Positions 1 through 8,774 are shown, numbered from the stretch's first letter. The stretch: 64,000 bases of DNA from Bacteroidaceae bacterium (GCA_017619335.1 JAFZSP010000085.1:50113-114112), one strand, 5' to 3'. Made by a program: numbers and translations. Notes: generated by a model from the letters alone, not told the origin.

Positions 1-1
1 C

Positions 2-1810
2 CGCCCCATCAACGAGGACGCAGAGCTGGTGCTCTACAAGTTCGAGGACGAGCAGGGCAAGTACACCTTCTGGCACACCAGTGCCCACCTGCTGGCCGAA
101 GCGCTGCAGGAGCTCTACCCCGGCATCCAGTTCGGTTTTGGTCCCGCCATCGAGAACGGCTTCTACTATGATGTGCTGCTGCCCGACGGCAAGCAGATCA
201 GCGAGGGTGATTTCCCCGCCATCGAGGAGAAGATGATGGAGCTGGCTGCCAAGAAGGAGCCCGTGGTCAGAAAGGACATCTCCAAGGCTGATGCTCTGAA
301 GCTGTTTGCGGCTGACGGTCAGACCTTTAAGTGCGAACACATCGACCAGGATCTGGAAGACGGCACCATCACCACCTATACCCAAGGCAAGTTCACCGAC
401 CTCTGCCGCGGCCCACACCTTATTAATACAGGTGACATCAAGGTGGTCAAGGTGACCAGCGTGGCTGGATGCTTCTGGCGCGGCGATGCTTCCCGCGAGA
501 GCCTGCAGCGTCTCTACGGCATCACCTTCCCCAAGAAGAAGATGATGGACGAGTACCTGCTGATGCTGGAGGAGGCCAAGAAGCGTGACCACCGCAAGAT
601 CGGCAAAGAGATGGAACTGTTCATGTTCAGCGACCGCGTGGGCAAGGGACTTCCCATCTGGCTGCCGAAGGGCACCGACCTGCGTCTGCGCTTGCAGGAA
701 ATGCTGCGCAAGATTCAGAAGCAGTATGGTTATCAGGAGGTTATCACGCCCAATATCGGAGGTAAGAACCTCTATCAGACCTCTGGTCACTGGGATCATT
801 ACGGCAAGGACAGCTTCCAGCCCATTCAGACCCCCGAGGAAGGCGAAGAGTACCTGCTGAAGCCCATGAACTGCCCCCACCACTGTGAGATCTTCGCCAA
901 CCGTCCGCGTTCCTACAAGGAACTGCCTTTCCGCTGCGCCGAATTCGGTACTGTGTATCGTTATGAGATGAGCGGCGAGCTGCACGGACTGACCCGTGTG
1001 CGCTGCTTCACGCAGGATGATGCACACATCTTCTGCCGTCCCGACCAGGTGAAGAGGGAGTTTATCAATGTGATAGACATCATCCAGCGGGTCTTCGCCA
1101 CGTTCAACTTCAGCGATGAAAACGTGGAGGTGCAGATCTCACTGCGCGACCCCAAGGACAAGAAGAAATACATCGGCTCCGACGAGGACTGGGCCAGCGC
1201 AGAGCAGGCCATCGTGGATGCATGTGCCGAGAAGGGCATGAAGGCCCGCAAGGAAATCGGTGAGGCAGCTTTCTATGGTCCCAAACTGGATTTCATGGTG
1301 AAAGATGCCATCGGTCGTCGCTGGCAGCTGGGTACCATCCAGGTGGATTACCAGCTCCCGCAGCGCTTCCAGTTGGAATACACGGGCGAGGACAACCAGA
1401 AGCACCGTCCCGTGATGATTCACCGTGCTCCCTTCGGCTCCATGGAACGTTTCGTGGCAGTGCTCATCGAGCACACTGCCGGCAAGTTCCCCCTCTGGCT
1501 GACACCCGACCAGGTGGCCATCCTGCCCATCTCCGACAGGTTCGTGGATTATGCCAAGCAGGTGCAGGAAGCCTTGGAACAGGCCGACGTGCGCACCGTG
1601 CTGGACGACCGCGCCGAGAAGATTGGCCGCAAGATCCGTGACAACGAGATGAAACACATCCCCTATCTGCTCATCGTGGGCGAAAAAGAGGCCGCAGAAG
1701 GCACCGTCAGCGTACGCAAACAGGGTCAGGGAGACCAAGGAAGCATGAAAATCGAGGATTTTGCAAAGAAAATCAACGAAGAAGTGCGTCAAATGACAGA
1801 AAAGTATTAA
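2..1810 (+). CDS. thrS: Threonyl-tRNA synthetase (5' truncated by window)
   Basis: Cytoplasmic class II synthetase that charges tRNA-Thr. The frame is open from base 2, so the N-terminal TGS domain lies outside the window. The part present begins with the editing domain (HxxxH in [11 protein letters not shown], then CRGPHL). The catalytic core follows, with the zinc-site Cys in [10 protein letters not shown], motif 2 [13 protein letters not shown] and motif 3 GSMERF. The C-terminal anticodon-binding domain starts near [10 protein letters not shown]. infC lies 58 bp downstream on the same strand, the usual bacterial thrS-infC-rpmI-rplT order. The TAA stop is also the first part of a promoter-like box for infC. 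Confidence 0.97.
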   Translation, partial: RPINEDAELVLYKFEDEQGKYTFWHTSAHLLAEALQELYPGIQFGFGPAIENGFYYDVLLPDGKQISEGDFPAIEEKMMELAAKKEPVVRKDISKADALKLFAADGQTFKCEHIDQDLEDGTITTYTQGKFTDLCRGPHLINTGDIKVVKVTSVAGCFWRGDASRESLQRLYGITFPKKKMMDEYLLMLEEAKKRDHRKIGKEMELFMFSDRVGKGLPIWLPKGTDLRLRLQEMLRKIQKQYGYQEVITPNIGGKNLYQTSGHWDHYGKDSFQPIQTPEEGEEYLLKPMNCPHHCEIFANRPRSYKELPFRCAEFGTVYRYEMSGELHGLTRVRCFTQDDAHIFCRPDQVKREFINVIDIIQRVFATFNFSDENVEVQISLRDPKDKKKYIGSDEDWASAEQAIVDACAEKGMKARKEIGEAAFYGPKLDFMVKDAIGRRWQLGTIQVDYQLPQRFQLEYTGEDNQKHRPVMIHRAPFGSMERFVAVLIEHTAGKFPLWLTPDQVAILPISDRFVDYAKQVQEALEQADVRTVLDDRAEKIGRKIRDNEMKHIPYLLIVGEKEAAEGTVSVRKQGQGDQGSMKIEDFAKKINEEVRQMTEKY

Positions 1811-1815
1811 CTTTG
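1808..1815 (+). promoter_or_regulatory. Promoter -7 box for infC, overlapping the thrS stop codon
   Basis: TAACTTTG matches the Bacteroidota TAnnTTTG box. Its first three bases are the thrS stop codon. It lies 53 bp before the infC ATG. No clear TTTG lies at the -33 position, so strength is uncertain. Confidence 0.55.
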
Positions 1816-1868
1816 CGCCCGAATTCTTAACCCAAATAACATAATCTCGTCCCGAGAGGGCGAACTGA

Positions 1869-2543
1869 ATGAAGAAAAACAACCTCAAGAGCCAGTACCG
1901 TATCAATGATCAGATACGTGTACGTGAAGTCAGAATCGTCGGTGACGACATTGAATCGACGGTCATGAACATCCGTGACGCCCTGCGTCTCGCCGAACAG
2001 AAGGGAGTGGATCTCGTGGAGATTTCTCCCAACGCCGAGCCCCCCGTGTGCCGACTCATCGACTACTCCAAATTCATCTACCAGCAGAAAAAGCGGCAGA
2101 AGGAGATGAAGGCCAAGCAGGTCAAAATCGAGGTCAAGGAAATCCGCTTCGGACCGCAAACCGACGATCACGACTACAACTTCAAGCTCAAGCACGCCCA
2201 GGGCTTCCTCTCCGATGGCGACAAGGTGAAGGCCTACGTCTTCTTCCGTGGACGAAGCATCCTCTTCAAGGAACAGGGCGAGGTGCTGTTGCTCCGCTTC
2301 GCACAGGATCTGGAGGAATATGGCAAGGTGGAATCGATGCCCGTCCTGGAGGGTAAGCGCATGACGATGTTCATCGCTCCCAAGAAGACCGCTCCCAAGA
2401 AAGCCACACCTGTGGTGGACGACGACGATGACGACGACATCGATGAGGCCGAGATGGAAGAACCCGTCCGCAAGAAACCCCAGCAGAAGGCCCAGAAGGA
2501 ATACACGGGTCCGAAGGTGGAAGGCGAAGACTGGGACGACTAA
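1869..2543 (+). CDS. infC: Translation initiation factor IF-3
   Basis: IF-3 binds the 30S subunit, prevents 50S joining and monitors initiator tRNA. The 224-residue protein has the N-terminal domain ([15 protein letters not shown]) and C-terminal domain ([20 protein letters not shown]) typical of IF-3. It then has a charged extension of about 50 residues rich in Asp and Lys, a run of D residues near residue 190 included. Such tails occur in Bacteroidota IF-3 and make it longer than the about 180-residue E. coli protein. The start is an ordinary ATG, not the AUU that gives E. coli infC its autoregulation. It is followed by rpmI and rplT. Confidence 0.97.
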   Translation: MKKNNLKSQYRINDQIRVREVRIVGDDIESTVMNIRDALRLAEQKGVDLVEISPNAEPPVCRLIDYSKFIYQQKKRQKEMKAKQVKIEVKEIRFGPQTDDHDYNFKLKHAQGFLSDGDKVKAYVFFRGRSILFKEQGEVLLLRFAQDLEEYGKVESMPVLEGKRMTMFIAPKKTAPKKATPVVDDDDDDDIDEAEMEEPVRKKPQQKAQKEYTGPKVEGEDWDD

Positions 2544-2608
2544 AGAAGAAAAGGATTGCGCGCTGCGCCCGGTATATGCGTTGCCGCGTCCATTAATTAA
2601 TAACAATT

Positions 2609-2624
2609 AAAAACAAACAAAAAA
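2609..2624 (+). promoter_or_regulatory. A-rich translation leader of rpmI
   Basis: The bases directly before the ATG read AAAAACAAACAAAAAA. Nearly the same word (AAAAACAAACAAAA) precedes rplT. There is no Shine-Dalgarno sequence, as is usual for ribosomal protein genes in Bacteroidota. Confidence 0.6.
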
Positions 2625-2822
2625 ATGCCAAAAGTAAAGACTAATTCCGGCGCCAAGAAGCGTTTTGTGCTCACCGGAACGGGTAAGATCAAGCGTCACC
2701 ACGCTTATCACAGCCACATCCTGACAAAGAAAACCAAGAAGCAGAAGCGCAACCTGCAGCACAGCGACCTCGTGGTCACTGCCAACCGCAAGCAGGTCCG
2801 CGAACTCCTCCTCCTTCGCTAA
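2625..2822 (+). CDS. rpmI: 50S ribosomal protein L35
   Basis: Small basic protein of the large ribosomal subunit, 65 residues, the normal family length. It opens [14 protein letters not shown] and contains the Lys/Arg-rich middle ([20 protein letters not shown]) characteristic of bL35. It sits between infC and rplT and is probably co-transcribed with both, since no terminator is visible until after rplT. An A-rich leader directly abuts its ATG. Confidence 0.98.
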   Translation: MPKVKTNSGAKKRFVLTGTGKIKRHHAYHSHILTKKTKKQKRNLQHSDLVVTANRKQVRELLLLR

Positions 2823-2911
2823 TCGCCCGTCAGGACAAAGAGTTAAACAAGTATTTCTGAATAAGAAATCACCCAAAGTCAAACCGAACGACCGAGCACC
2901 CGAAAGTCCAT

Positions 2912-2946
2912 CTTTAAACTTTAAACATTCAACTTTAAACTAAAGC
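2912..2946 (+). repeat. Heptamer-periodic spacer array upstream of rplT
   Basis: Five consecutive 7-bp words: CTTTAAA twice, CATTCAA, CTTTAAA, then CTAAAGC. It lies in the 154-bp rpmI-rplT spacer. It is one of thirteen such arrays in the window. Confidence 0.75.
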
Positions 2947-2960
2947 TGGCGCCGGCGTTC

Positions 2961-2974
2961 AAAAACAAACAAAA
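2961..2974 (+). promoter_or_regulatory. A-rich translation leader of rplT
   Basis: AAAAACAAACAAAA ends 2 bases before the rplT ATG and repeats the rpmI leader almost exactly. It probably replaces a Shine-Dalgarno site. Confidence 0.6.
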
Positions 2975-2976
2975 TT

Positions 2977-3321
2977 ATGCCAAGATCAGTCAATCACGTT
3001 GCTTCACGTGCAAAAAGAAAGAGAATCCTGAAGCTCACCCGCGGCTACTTCGGTGCCCGCAAAAACGTCTGGACCGTTGCCAAGAACACTTGGGAGAAGG
3101 GTCTGACCTACGCCTATCGCGACCGTAAGAACAAGAAGCGCAGCTTCCGCGCCCTGTGGATTCAGCGTATCAACGCTGCCGCACGCATGGAAGGCATGAG
3201 CTACAGCCAGCTCATGGGCGCCCTGCACAAGGCTGGTGTGGAAATCAACCGCAAGGTCCTCGCCGACCTGGCCATGAACCACATGGAAGCCTTCAAGGCC
3301 ATCGTCGCTAAGGTGAAGTAA
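2977..3321 (+). CDS. rplT: 50S ribosomal protein L20
   Basis: bL20 binds 23S rRNA early in 50S assembly. The 114-residue protein is full length. It shows the family features: [19 protein letters not shown], the stretch [16 protein letters not shown], and the [20 protein letters not shown] signature. It is the last gene of the infC-rpmI-rplT unit and a strong terminator follows 20 bp after the stop. Confidence 0.98.
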   Translation: MPRSVNHVASRAKRKRILKLTRGYFGARKNVWTVAKNTWEKGLTYAYRDRKNKKRSFRALWIQRINAAARMEGMSYSQLMGALHKAGVEINRKVLADLAMNHMEAFKAIVAKVK

Positions 3322-3341
3322 GTTTCAACCTCTTTTGTGAC

Positions 3342-3385
3342 AAAGAAAACCCACAGCGCTGAATCAGCCTGTGGGTCTTTTCTTT
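3342..3385 (+). terminator. Terminator after rplT
   Basis: AAAGAAAACCCACAG pairs with CTGTGGGTCTTTTCTTT across a 12-base loop. Flanking A and T runs make the hairpin usable from both strands, but the Na/Pi gene on the other strand ends only 43 bp beyond it. Confidence 0.85.
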
Positions 3386-3427
3386 ATGCGTTCGTGAAAC
3401 CCCAAAGGAGGGGGAGAGGCATGTGTC

Positions 3428-5179
3428 TCACGCCTCCCGCTGACGGGTTCCCATACGGGCTTCCACGACGTTGACAACGTAGTCACCCAGCTTCTCACAC
3501 TCATTGACAAGATCCATGTAGATGGTGCCGACGGCATAGGTGTACTCGTGGTTGTTCACGTCGATGATGTTCTGCTGCTTCAACTGGTTGCGGTAGTTGT
3601 TGATTTCGTTTTCCGTGTTGAATGTGCGGTTGACGTCGAAGGCCTCCTTGCGACCCAGCATCAGCTTGTTCATCAGCGTGAGGGAGTTGTTGGTCAGTTC
3701 CATCATCTGATGCAGGTGGGCGTATTGAGCCTCGGTGAAGTGATCTTCCTTGCCCTGATACTTGCGGCTGATGGTGCGAGCCATGTTGTAGCAGCTGTCG
3801 CCGATGCTCTCCAACTCAGAGATTTCACGCAACATGGCACGAATCTTGGCCTTGGTCTCATCGCTGAGGTGAGCATCGCCCACCTGATCCAGGTAGTTGG
3901 CAATCTCCAACTCCATGTTGTCTGAGATGCTCTCGTATTTCTCAATGCGTGTGAAGAGCTTGTTGAACTCGGTCTCCTGATTGGCTTTGTTCTTGCCTGT
4001 GGCTGTGGAAGAGAGCGTCAGGAGTTCACGCACCATGGAGAACATGCGTTGCATACGGTCGGAGAAGATCTCGATTTCCTTATGTGCTTCCAAGACAGAG
4101 AGTTCCGGGGTCTTCATGATGCCAGAAGTGATGAAGTGCAGGCGGAAGTCCTCTTCCTCATCCACCTTCTTAGGCTTGATGACCCAGCAGACGAACTTCT
4201 CAATCTGGGGAATGAACCAGATGAGAATCAGCGTGTTGATTACATTAAAGGAGGTGTGGAAGGCGGCCAGTACAAAGCTCAGCTTGGCGGCGTTGGCCAA
4301 GAAAACGTCGCTGGACACATTCTCCTTGACCATCGTCACATCATAGCCTACCCATCCGCACACCATATCAATGAACGGGTGAAGAATAAACAGCACCCAA
4401 ACCACACCGAAGACGTTGAAAAACATGTGGGCCAAGGCGGCACGGCGGGCCTGCGTGTTGGCAGACAGGGCAGCCAGGTTGGACGTGACTGTGGTGCCGA
4501 TGTTCTCACCCATCACCAATGCGATACCCTGATAGATGGGCAGTGCACCGCTGGAGCACAAGATCATGGTAATGGCCATCACGGCTGCTGACGACTGAAC
4601 AGCAAAAGTCATGATGCCGCCGAGGAGCAGGAAGACAAGTGTGGTGAAGAAGGAATTGTTGTCAAACGAAGCGAAGAAGTCCAATAACGCCTGATTCTCA
4701 CCCAAATGCATTTCGGTGCCAGTGGCTCGAAGGGTGCCCAGACCGAGCAACAGGAAGGATATGCCAAACAGGAAGTCACCTATGTAACGGTGTTTCTTCA
4801 GATAGATGAGAATAATGCCCAGGAAGAACGCCGGATAGACGGCACTGGTGATGTCAAATGACATACCTGCCGACATAATCCATGCCGTCAGTGTGGTTCC
4901 GATGTTGGCCCCCATAATCACAGAAATGGCTTGGGCCAGGGTCAGCAGGCCTGCATTCACGAAGGACACTGTCATCACTGTCGTGGCAGTGGAAGACTGC
5001 ACGGCGGCGGTGACGAACATACCCGTCAAGGAACCCGTGAAACGGTTGGTGGTCATAGCGCCCAAGACGTGGCGCAACTGAGGTCCGGCCATCTTCTGTA
5101 GCGCTTCACTCATGGTCTTCATACCGAACATGAGAAGAGCCAGGGAGCCGAGAAGTTTGAAAAAAATCCAGATTGACAT
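3428..5179 (-). CDS. Na/Pi cotransporter family protein with PhoU-like domain
   Basis: Inner-membrane sodium-dependent phosphate symporter of the NptA/YjbB type, 583 residues from the ATG at 5179. I prefer this start because MSIWIFFKLLGSLALLMFGM begins the first membrane segment, and the promoter box lies 48 bp upstream. The two inverted Na_Pi_cotrans repeats each carry the QSS signature (VQSSTATT at 60-67 and VQSSAAVM at 194-201). The C-terminal 200 residues are helical and PhoU-like (FSDRMQRMFSMVRELL onward). It is monocistronic and convergent with rplT. Substrate phosphate is inferred from the family; direction of transport is not visible. Confidence 0.93.
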   Translation of the reverse strand: MSIWIFFKLLGSLALLMFGMKTMSEALQKMAGPQLRHVLGAMTTNRFTGSLTGMFVTAAVQSSTATTVMTVSFVNAGLLTLAQAISVIMGANIGTTLTAWIMSAGMSFDITSAVYPAFFLGIILIYLKKHRYIGDFLFGISFLLLGLGTLRATGTEMHLGENQALLDFFASFDNNSFFTTLVFLLLGGIMTFAVQSSAAVMAITMILCSSGALPIYQGIALVMGENIGTTVTSNLAALSANTQARRAALAHMFFNVFGVVWVLFILHPFIDMVCGWVGYDVTMVKENVSSDVFLANAAKLSFVLAAFHTSFNVINTLILIWFIPQIEKFVCWVIKPKKVDEEEDFRLHFITSGIMKTPELSVLEAHKEIEIFSDRMQRMFSMVRELLTLSSTATGKNKANQETEFNKLFTRIEKYESISDNMELEIANYLDQVGDAHLSDETKAKIRAMLREISELESIGDSCYNMARTISRKYQGKEDHFTEAQYAHLHQMMELTNNSLTLMNKLMLGRKEAFDVNRTFNTENEINNYRNQLKQQNIIDVNNHEYTYAVGTIYMDLVNECEKLGDYVVNVVEARMGTRQREA

Positions 5180-5204
5180 TGGGTATGGAGTTTGAAGTTT
5201 AGAG
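5180..5204 (-). repeat. Heptamer-periodic leader of the Na/Pi gene
   Basis: On the coding strand the leader reads CTCTAAA, CTTCAAA, CTCCATA, then CCCA joined to the ATG. Words of 7 bp run right into the start codon. Confidence 0.6.
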
Positions 5205-5226
5205 TCTTTTTGGTAAAAATTCCGTG

Positions 5227-5258
5227 CAAAAATACGGAAAAAAAGGGCTTCTCCCAAA
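5227..5258 (-). promoter_or_regulatory. Promoter of the Na/Pi symporter gene
   Basis: On the minus strand TTTGG (5254-5258) is followed after 19 bp by TATTTTTG (5227-5234), an excellent match to the Bacteroidota -33/-7 consensus. Confidence 0.8.
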
Positions 5259-5339
5259 TAAAAACGCCATATTTAGTATTTATAAGGTCAAAATAAAGAA
5301 AAAATGCCTTCAGATGGTAGTTATTTCACAGAAAAAGCG

Positions 5340-5347
5340 TACCTTTG
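5340..5347 (+). promoter_or_regulatory. Promoter -7 box for ssb-gldE
   Basis: TACCTTTG lies 28 bp before the ssb ATG. This places the transcription start well after an upstream in-frame ATG at 5304 and so supports the start at 5376. Confidence 0.75.
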
Positions 5348-5375
5348 CAGAACTTTATTCAATAGACAGACGTAT

Positions 5376-5735
5376 ATGGCAACCATCAATAAGGTAATTC
5401 TATTAGGTTACGTAGGCAAGGAACCCGAAGTGCGGTATGTGGACCAAGGCAAGGCCGTGGCCCAGGTGAGGCTGGCTACCAGCGAACCAGGCTATACCCT
5501 GCAGAATGGAACGCAGGTGCCCGAGCGCACAGAATGGCACACGGTGATTGTTTGGAGGCAGTTGGCGGAGTTTGTTGAGAAATATGTCCACACGGGTGAC
5601 TTCATCTATGTGGAAGGCAAGATTCAGACCCGTTCCTACGAGGATAAGCAGGGTATTACCCGCTACGTTACTGAAATCTGGGGAGACGAATTAAAGCTGG
5701 TTGCATCAAAGAAAGACACGCAGAACAATGGATGA
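5376..5735 (+). CDS. ssb: Single-stranded DNA-binding protein
   Basis: OB-fold protein that coats single-stranded DNA in replication, repair and recombination. The 119 residues begin MATINKVILLGYVGKEPEVR and include the conserved TEWHTVIVWRQLAEFVEKY segment and the YVEGKIQTRSYED strand pair. The start was chosen because the promoter lies between the upstream ATG and this one. The protein ends KLVASKKDTQNNG, so it lacks the acidic DDDIPF-like tip that most SSBs use to recruit partner proteins. Its stop overlaps the gldE start by 8 bases, so the two genes are translationally coupled. Confidence 0.95.
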   Translation: MATINKVILLGYVGKEPEVRYVDQGKAVAQVRLATSEPGYTLQNGTQVPERTEWHTVIVWRQLAEFVEKYVHTGDFIYVEGKIQTRSYEDKQGITRYVTEIWGDELKLVASKKDTQNNG

Positions 5736-7059
5736 CTATCTCGCGCCCTTGGCGGGCTTGTTTAGTGGAATCACCTTATTGACACCTTCCTTCGGAGCTT
5801 ATATAGCGCTGGCATTAGGGCTGTTACTGCTCTTCTGCTCGGCCTTCGTCAGTGGTAGCGAAATAGCTTTCTTCTCCCTCTCTCCTTCAGATCTGAACGA
5901 ACTGGAGGAGCGCCGCACCACCACCGACCGCCGCATTCTGCAGCTCTTGGAAGACTCCGAGCGGCTGTTGGCCACCATCTTGTGCAGCAACAACTTCGTG
6001 AACGTGGCCATCATCATGCTGCTGACCTATTTCTTCCATCAGACCATCGATTTCGGAGGGAACACCGCGCTGGAGTTTATCATGATGACGGTGGTGCTGA
6101 CTTTCCTGCTGTTGCTCTTCGGGGAAATCATGCCTAAGATAGCTGTCGCCCAGCGCCCGTTGGCGATGACGCGGCTGTGTGCACCGGTCTATGGCGTGCT
6201 GGTGAAACTGTGGTGGCCTGTCAGTTCCCTGCTGATGAAGTCCGGCAAAATCACCAACATGCTGAATCAGACGCCACAACAGTTGTCTGTGGACGACCTG
6301 GAGCAGGCACTGGAACTGACCGATAAAAAGGATATTGCCGATGAGCAGCAGATGTTGAAAGGCATCATCCGTTTCGGCGGAGAGATGGCACGTGAGGTGA
6401 TGACACCTCGAGTGGATATGGTGGATCTGGACGTGAAAACGCCTTTTCCCGAGGTCATTCAGTGCATCGTGGAGAACAATTACAGCCGAATCCCCGTCTA
6501 TGCAGGTTCCGAAGACCACATCACCGGCATCCTGTATATCAAGGACTTGTTGCCCCACCTGAACAAACCGGCCACCTTCCGCTGGCAGACGCTGGTGCGC
6601 CCTGCCACCTTTGTGCCGGAGACCAAGATGATTGACGACCTCCTGCGCGACTTCCAGGCACAGAAGGTACACATTGCCATCGTCGTGGACGAGTTTGGAG
6701 GCACCAGCGGACTGGTGACCATGGAAGATATTATCGAGGAAATCGTGGGCGAGATCAATGATGAATATGACGAGGAGGAGCGCCCCTACACGCGTCTGAA
6801 CCAGAACACCTACGTCTTTGAGGCCAAGACCTTGCTCTCTGACTTCCGCAAAATCATGCAGTTGGACGATGATGCCTTTGACGATGTAGCTGCTGATGCC
6901 GACACGCTGGCCGGTCTGCTCTTGGAAATCAAGGGCGAGTTCCCCCAGGAACATGAGCGCATGCAATACGGGCGATTCACCTTTGAGGTCATGGAGATGG
7001 ATGAGCGCCGCATCGTGAAGATAAAGGTCATCATTGGCAAAGAAACCGAGAAGGAGTGA
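5728..7059 (+). CDS. gldE: Gliding-motility-type GldE, CNNM/CBS/CorC membrane protein
   Basis: Inner-membrane protein of the CorC/HlyC hemolysin-like family, 443 residues from the ATG that overlaps the ssb stop. Residues about 20-200 are the CNNM (DUF21) domain with several membrane segments and the SGSEIAFFSLS motif. Two CBS domains follow (EVMTPRVDMVDLD onward, to VTMEDIIEEIVGEI), and a CorC_HlyC domain closes the protein. In Bacteroidota gldE next to ssb is a standard arrangement. In gliding species it supports the Gld machinery, but it also occurs in non-gliding Bacteroidales, where divalent cation transport is a plausible role. Confidence 0.9.
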   Translation: MDDYLAPLAGLFSGITLLTPSFGAYIALALGLLLLFCSAFVSGSEIAFFSLSPSDLNELEERRTTTDRRILQLLEDSERLLATILCSNNFVNVAIIMLLTYFFHQTIDFGGNTALEFIMMTVVLTFLLLLFGEIMPKIAVAQRPLAMTRLCAPVYGVLVKLWWPVSSLLMKSGKITNMLNQTPQQLSVDDLEQALELTDKKDIADEQQMLKGIIRFGGEMAREVMTPRVDMVDLDVKTPFPEVIQCIVENNYSRIPVYAGSEDHITGILYIKDLLPHLNKPATFRWQTLVRPATFVPETKMIDDLLRDFQAQKVHIAIVVDEFGGTSGLVTMEDIIEEIVGEINDEYDEEERPYTRLNQNTYVFEAKTLLSDFRKIMQLDDDAFDDVAADADTLAGLLLEIKGEFPQEHERMQYGRFTFEVMEMDERRIVKIKVIIGKETEKE

Positions 7060-7133
7060 GCGGAGCGTAGGGGAGGAGGCACGTTCGCCTCTCGCGCGCG
7101 TACCTTAATTATATAATATATGGTTTTGAGGAT

Positions 7134-8132
7134 TTATGCTTTTGAGACTTCCTCAAGCATGATTTCTATGAGGCGGGGCTTGCCGTAATCGTCCAGCGCA
7201 TCTTCCTTTACCCAAATGTAATCAGCAGGCAGCGCAGGGCGCGTCTCTGTCTCCAAGAGGTAGAAGTCTGCCAAGAGGATGCGGTGTGTCAGCACATGTT
7301 TCACTTCTTTACGTAGCAGCACTGGTGAGTAGCCTTCCATCTGCCAGTCGTCCAGGTTCACAGGTTCCCACAGTCCCTGCCAGATGTCCCCTGCCGGGCG
7401 GCGATGAATGGCCACTTCACCATGACATCGCAGATAGACATAGCCCATCCGGCGCGTCTTCACTGCCGTCTTGCGCAACTTCACGGGCAGCGTTTCCACC
7501 CGTCCTTCGCGCAAGGCTGTGCATGTTTCTGCCAAGGGGCACTGCATACAATGTGGCGACTGCGGGGTACACTGCAGTGCGCCGAAATCCATCATCGCCT
7601 GGTTGAATGTGCCGGGCTGGTCGGCAGGCAGCAGTTCATTGGCCAGCGCCGTGAACGTTTGCTTGCCTGCACTGGAATTGATAGGGGTGTCTATACCGAA
7701 GTATCTTGCCATCACTCGGAACCCATTTCCATCAACAGCGGCTGCCGGCAGACCGAAAGCCATGCTCCCAACAGCCGCGGCTGTGTAATCTCCCACGCCT
7801 TTCAGCCGCCGCAGTCCCTCGATCGTCTGGGGAAAACCACCCAACTCCACAATCTGACGGGCTGCCGTGTGAAGATTCCGGGCCCGGCTATAGTAACCCA
7901 AGCCCTGCCAGAGGAGCAGCACCTCGTCCTCACTGGCGGCAGCCAAGTCTTCCACGCGAGGGAAACGTTGCATGAACCTGTGCCAATAATCACGACCCTG
8001 TTCCACCCGTGTCTGTTGCAAAATTATCTCACTCAACCAGATGCCGTAAGCATCACGGATTCCCCTCCATGGAAGGTCACGTGAATGAGACGCGTACCAG
8101 TCCATTAAAGTGCTTATAAATGACGTTTTCAT
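7134..8132 (-). CDS. mutY: A/G-specific adenine glycosylase MutY
   Basis: Base-excision repair enzyme that removes adenine mispaired with 8-oxoguanine. The 332 residues from the ATG at 8132 carry the catalytic Glu in LSEIILQQTRV, the helix-hairpin-helix LKGVGDYTAAAV, the catalytic Asp in AVDGNGFRV, and the 4Fe-4S ligands C-x6-C-x2-C-x5-C (CTPQSPHCMQCPLAETC). The C-terminal third is the NUDIX-like 8-oxoG recognition domain. It lies tail to tail with gldE. The promoter box ends only 4 bases before this ATG, so the mRNA may be leaderless. Confidence 0.96.
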   Translation of the reverse strand: MKTSFISTLMDWYASHSRDLPWRGIRDAYGIWLSEIILQQTRVEQGRDYWHRFMQRFPRVEDLAAASEDEVLLLWQGLGYYSRARNLHTAARQIVELGGFPQTIEGLRRLKGVGDYTAAAVGSMAFGLPAAAVDGNGFRVMARYFGIDTPINSSAGKQTFTALANELLPADQPGTFNQAMMDFGALQCTPQSPHCMQCPLAETCTALREGRVETLPVKLRKTAVKTRRMGYVYLRCHGEVAIHRRPAGDIWQGLWEPVNLDDWQMEGYSPVLLRKEVKHVLTHRILLADFYLLETETRPALPADYIWVKEDALDDYGKPRLIEIMLEEVSKA

Positions 8133-8136
8133 GGTG

Positions 8137-8144
8137 CAAAGGTA
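8137..8144 (-). promoter_or_regulatory. Promoter -7 box for mutY
   Basis: TACCTTTG on the minus strand, followed by CACC and then ATG. TTGTG stands 21 bp upstream as a weak -33. The spacing implies transcription starting at or next to the start codon. Confidence 0.65.
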
Positions 8145-8238
8145 GCGATTTTTGGCCAGATTTGGCACAAAAAGACGAAAGAATCCATTTTTTCTTCAAA
8201 AAAACGTGAAAAGATTTTCATAACTGCTTGAAAGTTGC

Positions 8239-8246
8239 TACATTTG
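8239..8246 (+). promoter_or_regulatory. Promoter -7 box for HU gene
   Basis: TACATTTG 55 bp before the ATG of the HU-family gene. A weak TTTTC lies at the -33 position. Confidence 0.65.
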
Positions 8247-8301
8247 CAGGCCAAAAAAGAGATATTACTACAATTTTAACCCAAAAATAACATTTATAAC
8301 A

Positions 8302-8580
8302 ATGACAAAAGCTGAAATCGTTACCGGTATTTCCAAGGAAACCGGCGTTGACAAAACAACCGCACTCACTGTAGTGGAATCATTCATGGAACAAGTGAAG
8401 GCAGCCCTTGCTGCTGACGAGAATGTCTATCTCCGTGGCTTCGGAAGCTTCATCCTGAAGACCCGCGCTCAGAAGACCGCTCGCAACATCACTCAGAACA
8501 CCACTATGATTATTCCCGAGCACAAGATCCCGGCTTTCAAGCCCGCAAAGTGCTTCTTCACCGCCGTTAAGGGAGAATAA
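8302..8580 (+). CDS. HU/IHF-family DNA-binding protein
   Basis: Histone-like nucleoid protein of 92 residues, the normal HU length. It has the N-terminal helical dimerisation part (MTKAEIVTGISKETGVDKTTALTVVESFMEQV), the saddle motif LRGFGSFILKTRAQKTARN, and the C-terminal helix AFKPAKCFFTAV. The DNA-intercalating arm reads NTTMIIPEHKIPAF, with Pro at the tip. It is divergent from mutY and followed by a ribosomal mini-protein gene 46 bp downstream. Confidence 0.94.
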   Translation: MTKAEIVTGISKETGVDKTTALTVVESFMEQVKAALAADENVYLRGFGSFILKTRAQKTARNITQNTTMIIPEHKIPAFKPAKCFFTAVKGE

Positions 8581-8626
8581 TCTTTTCAGTGAACCGCATT
8601 TTATTAACCCATAATCCGAAGTAATT

Positions 8627-8716
8627 ATGCCCAGCGGAAAAAAGAAAAAAAGACACAAGATGTCAACTCACAAGCGTAAGAAGAGACTGAGAAAGAACAG
8701 ACATAAGAGCAAGTAA
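8627..8716 (+). CDS. AURKAIP1/COX24 (mS38-like) small ribosomal protein, 29 aa
   Basis: A 29-residue, extremely basic open frame: it opens MPSGKKKKRHKMSTHKRKKR and continues LRKNRHKSK to a TAA. This fits the AURKAIP1/COX24 domain (the C-terminal domain of mitochondrial mS38, related to bacterial bS22), which in Bacteroidota exists as a free protein of about this length. It would bind 16S rRNA in the small subunit. It lies between the HU gene and RNase G, and a hairpin terminator follows about 60 bp later. It is easily missed by gene finders because of its size. Confidence 0.85.
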   Translation: MPSGKKKKRHKMSTHKRKKRLRKNRHKSK

Positions 8717-8774
8717 ACCTTTTTTCTTGCTCTGTCTGACTCTCTCTGCCTTTCTGGCTTAGTGAGTCACAACG

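Noticed and set aside
5887..6966. 359-residue minus-strand frame inside gldE
   Set aside because: It is His/Leu/Gln-rich noise opposite a clear gene, without promoter or domain.
7074..7093. Hairpin between gldE and mutY as a terminator
   Set aside because: Only a 5-bp GAGGC/GCCTC stem and no T tract.
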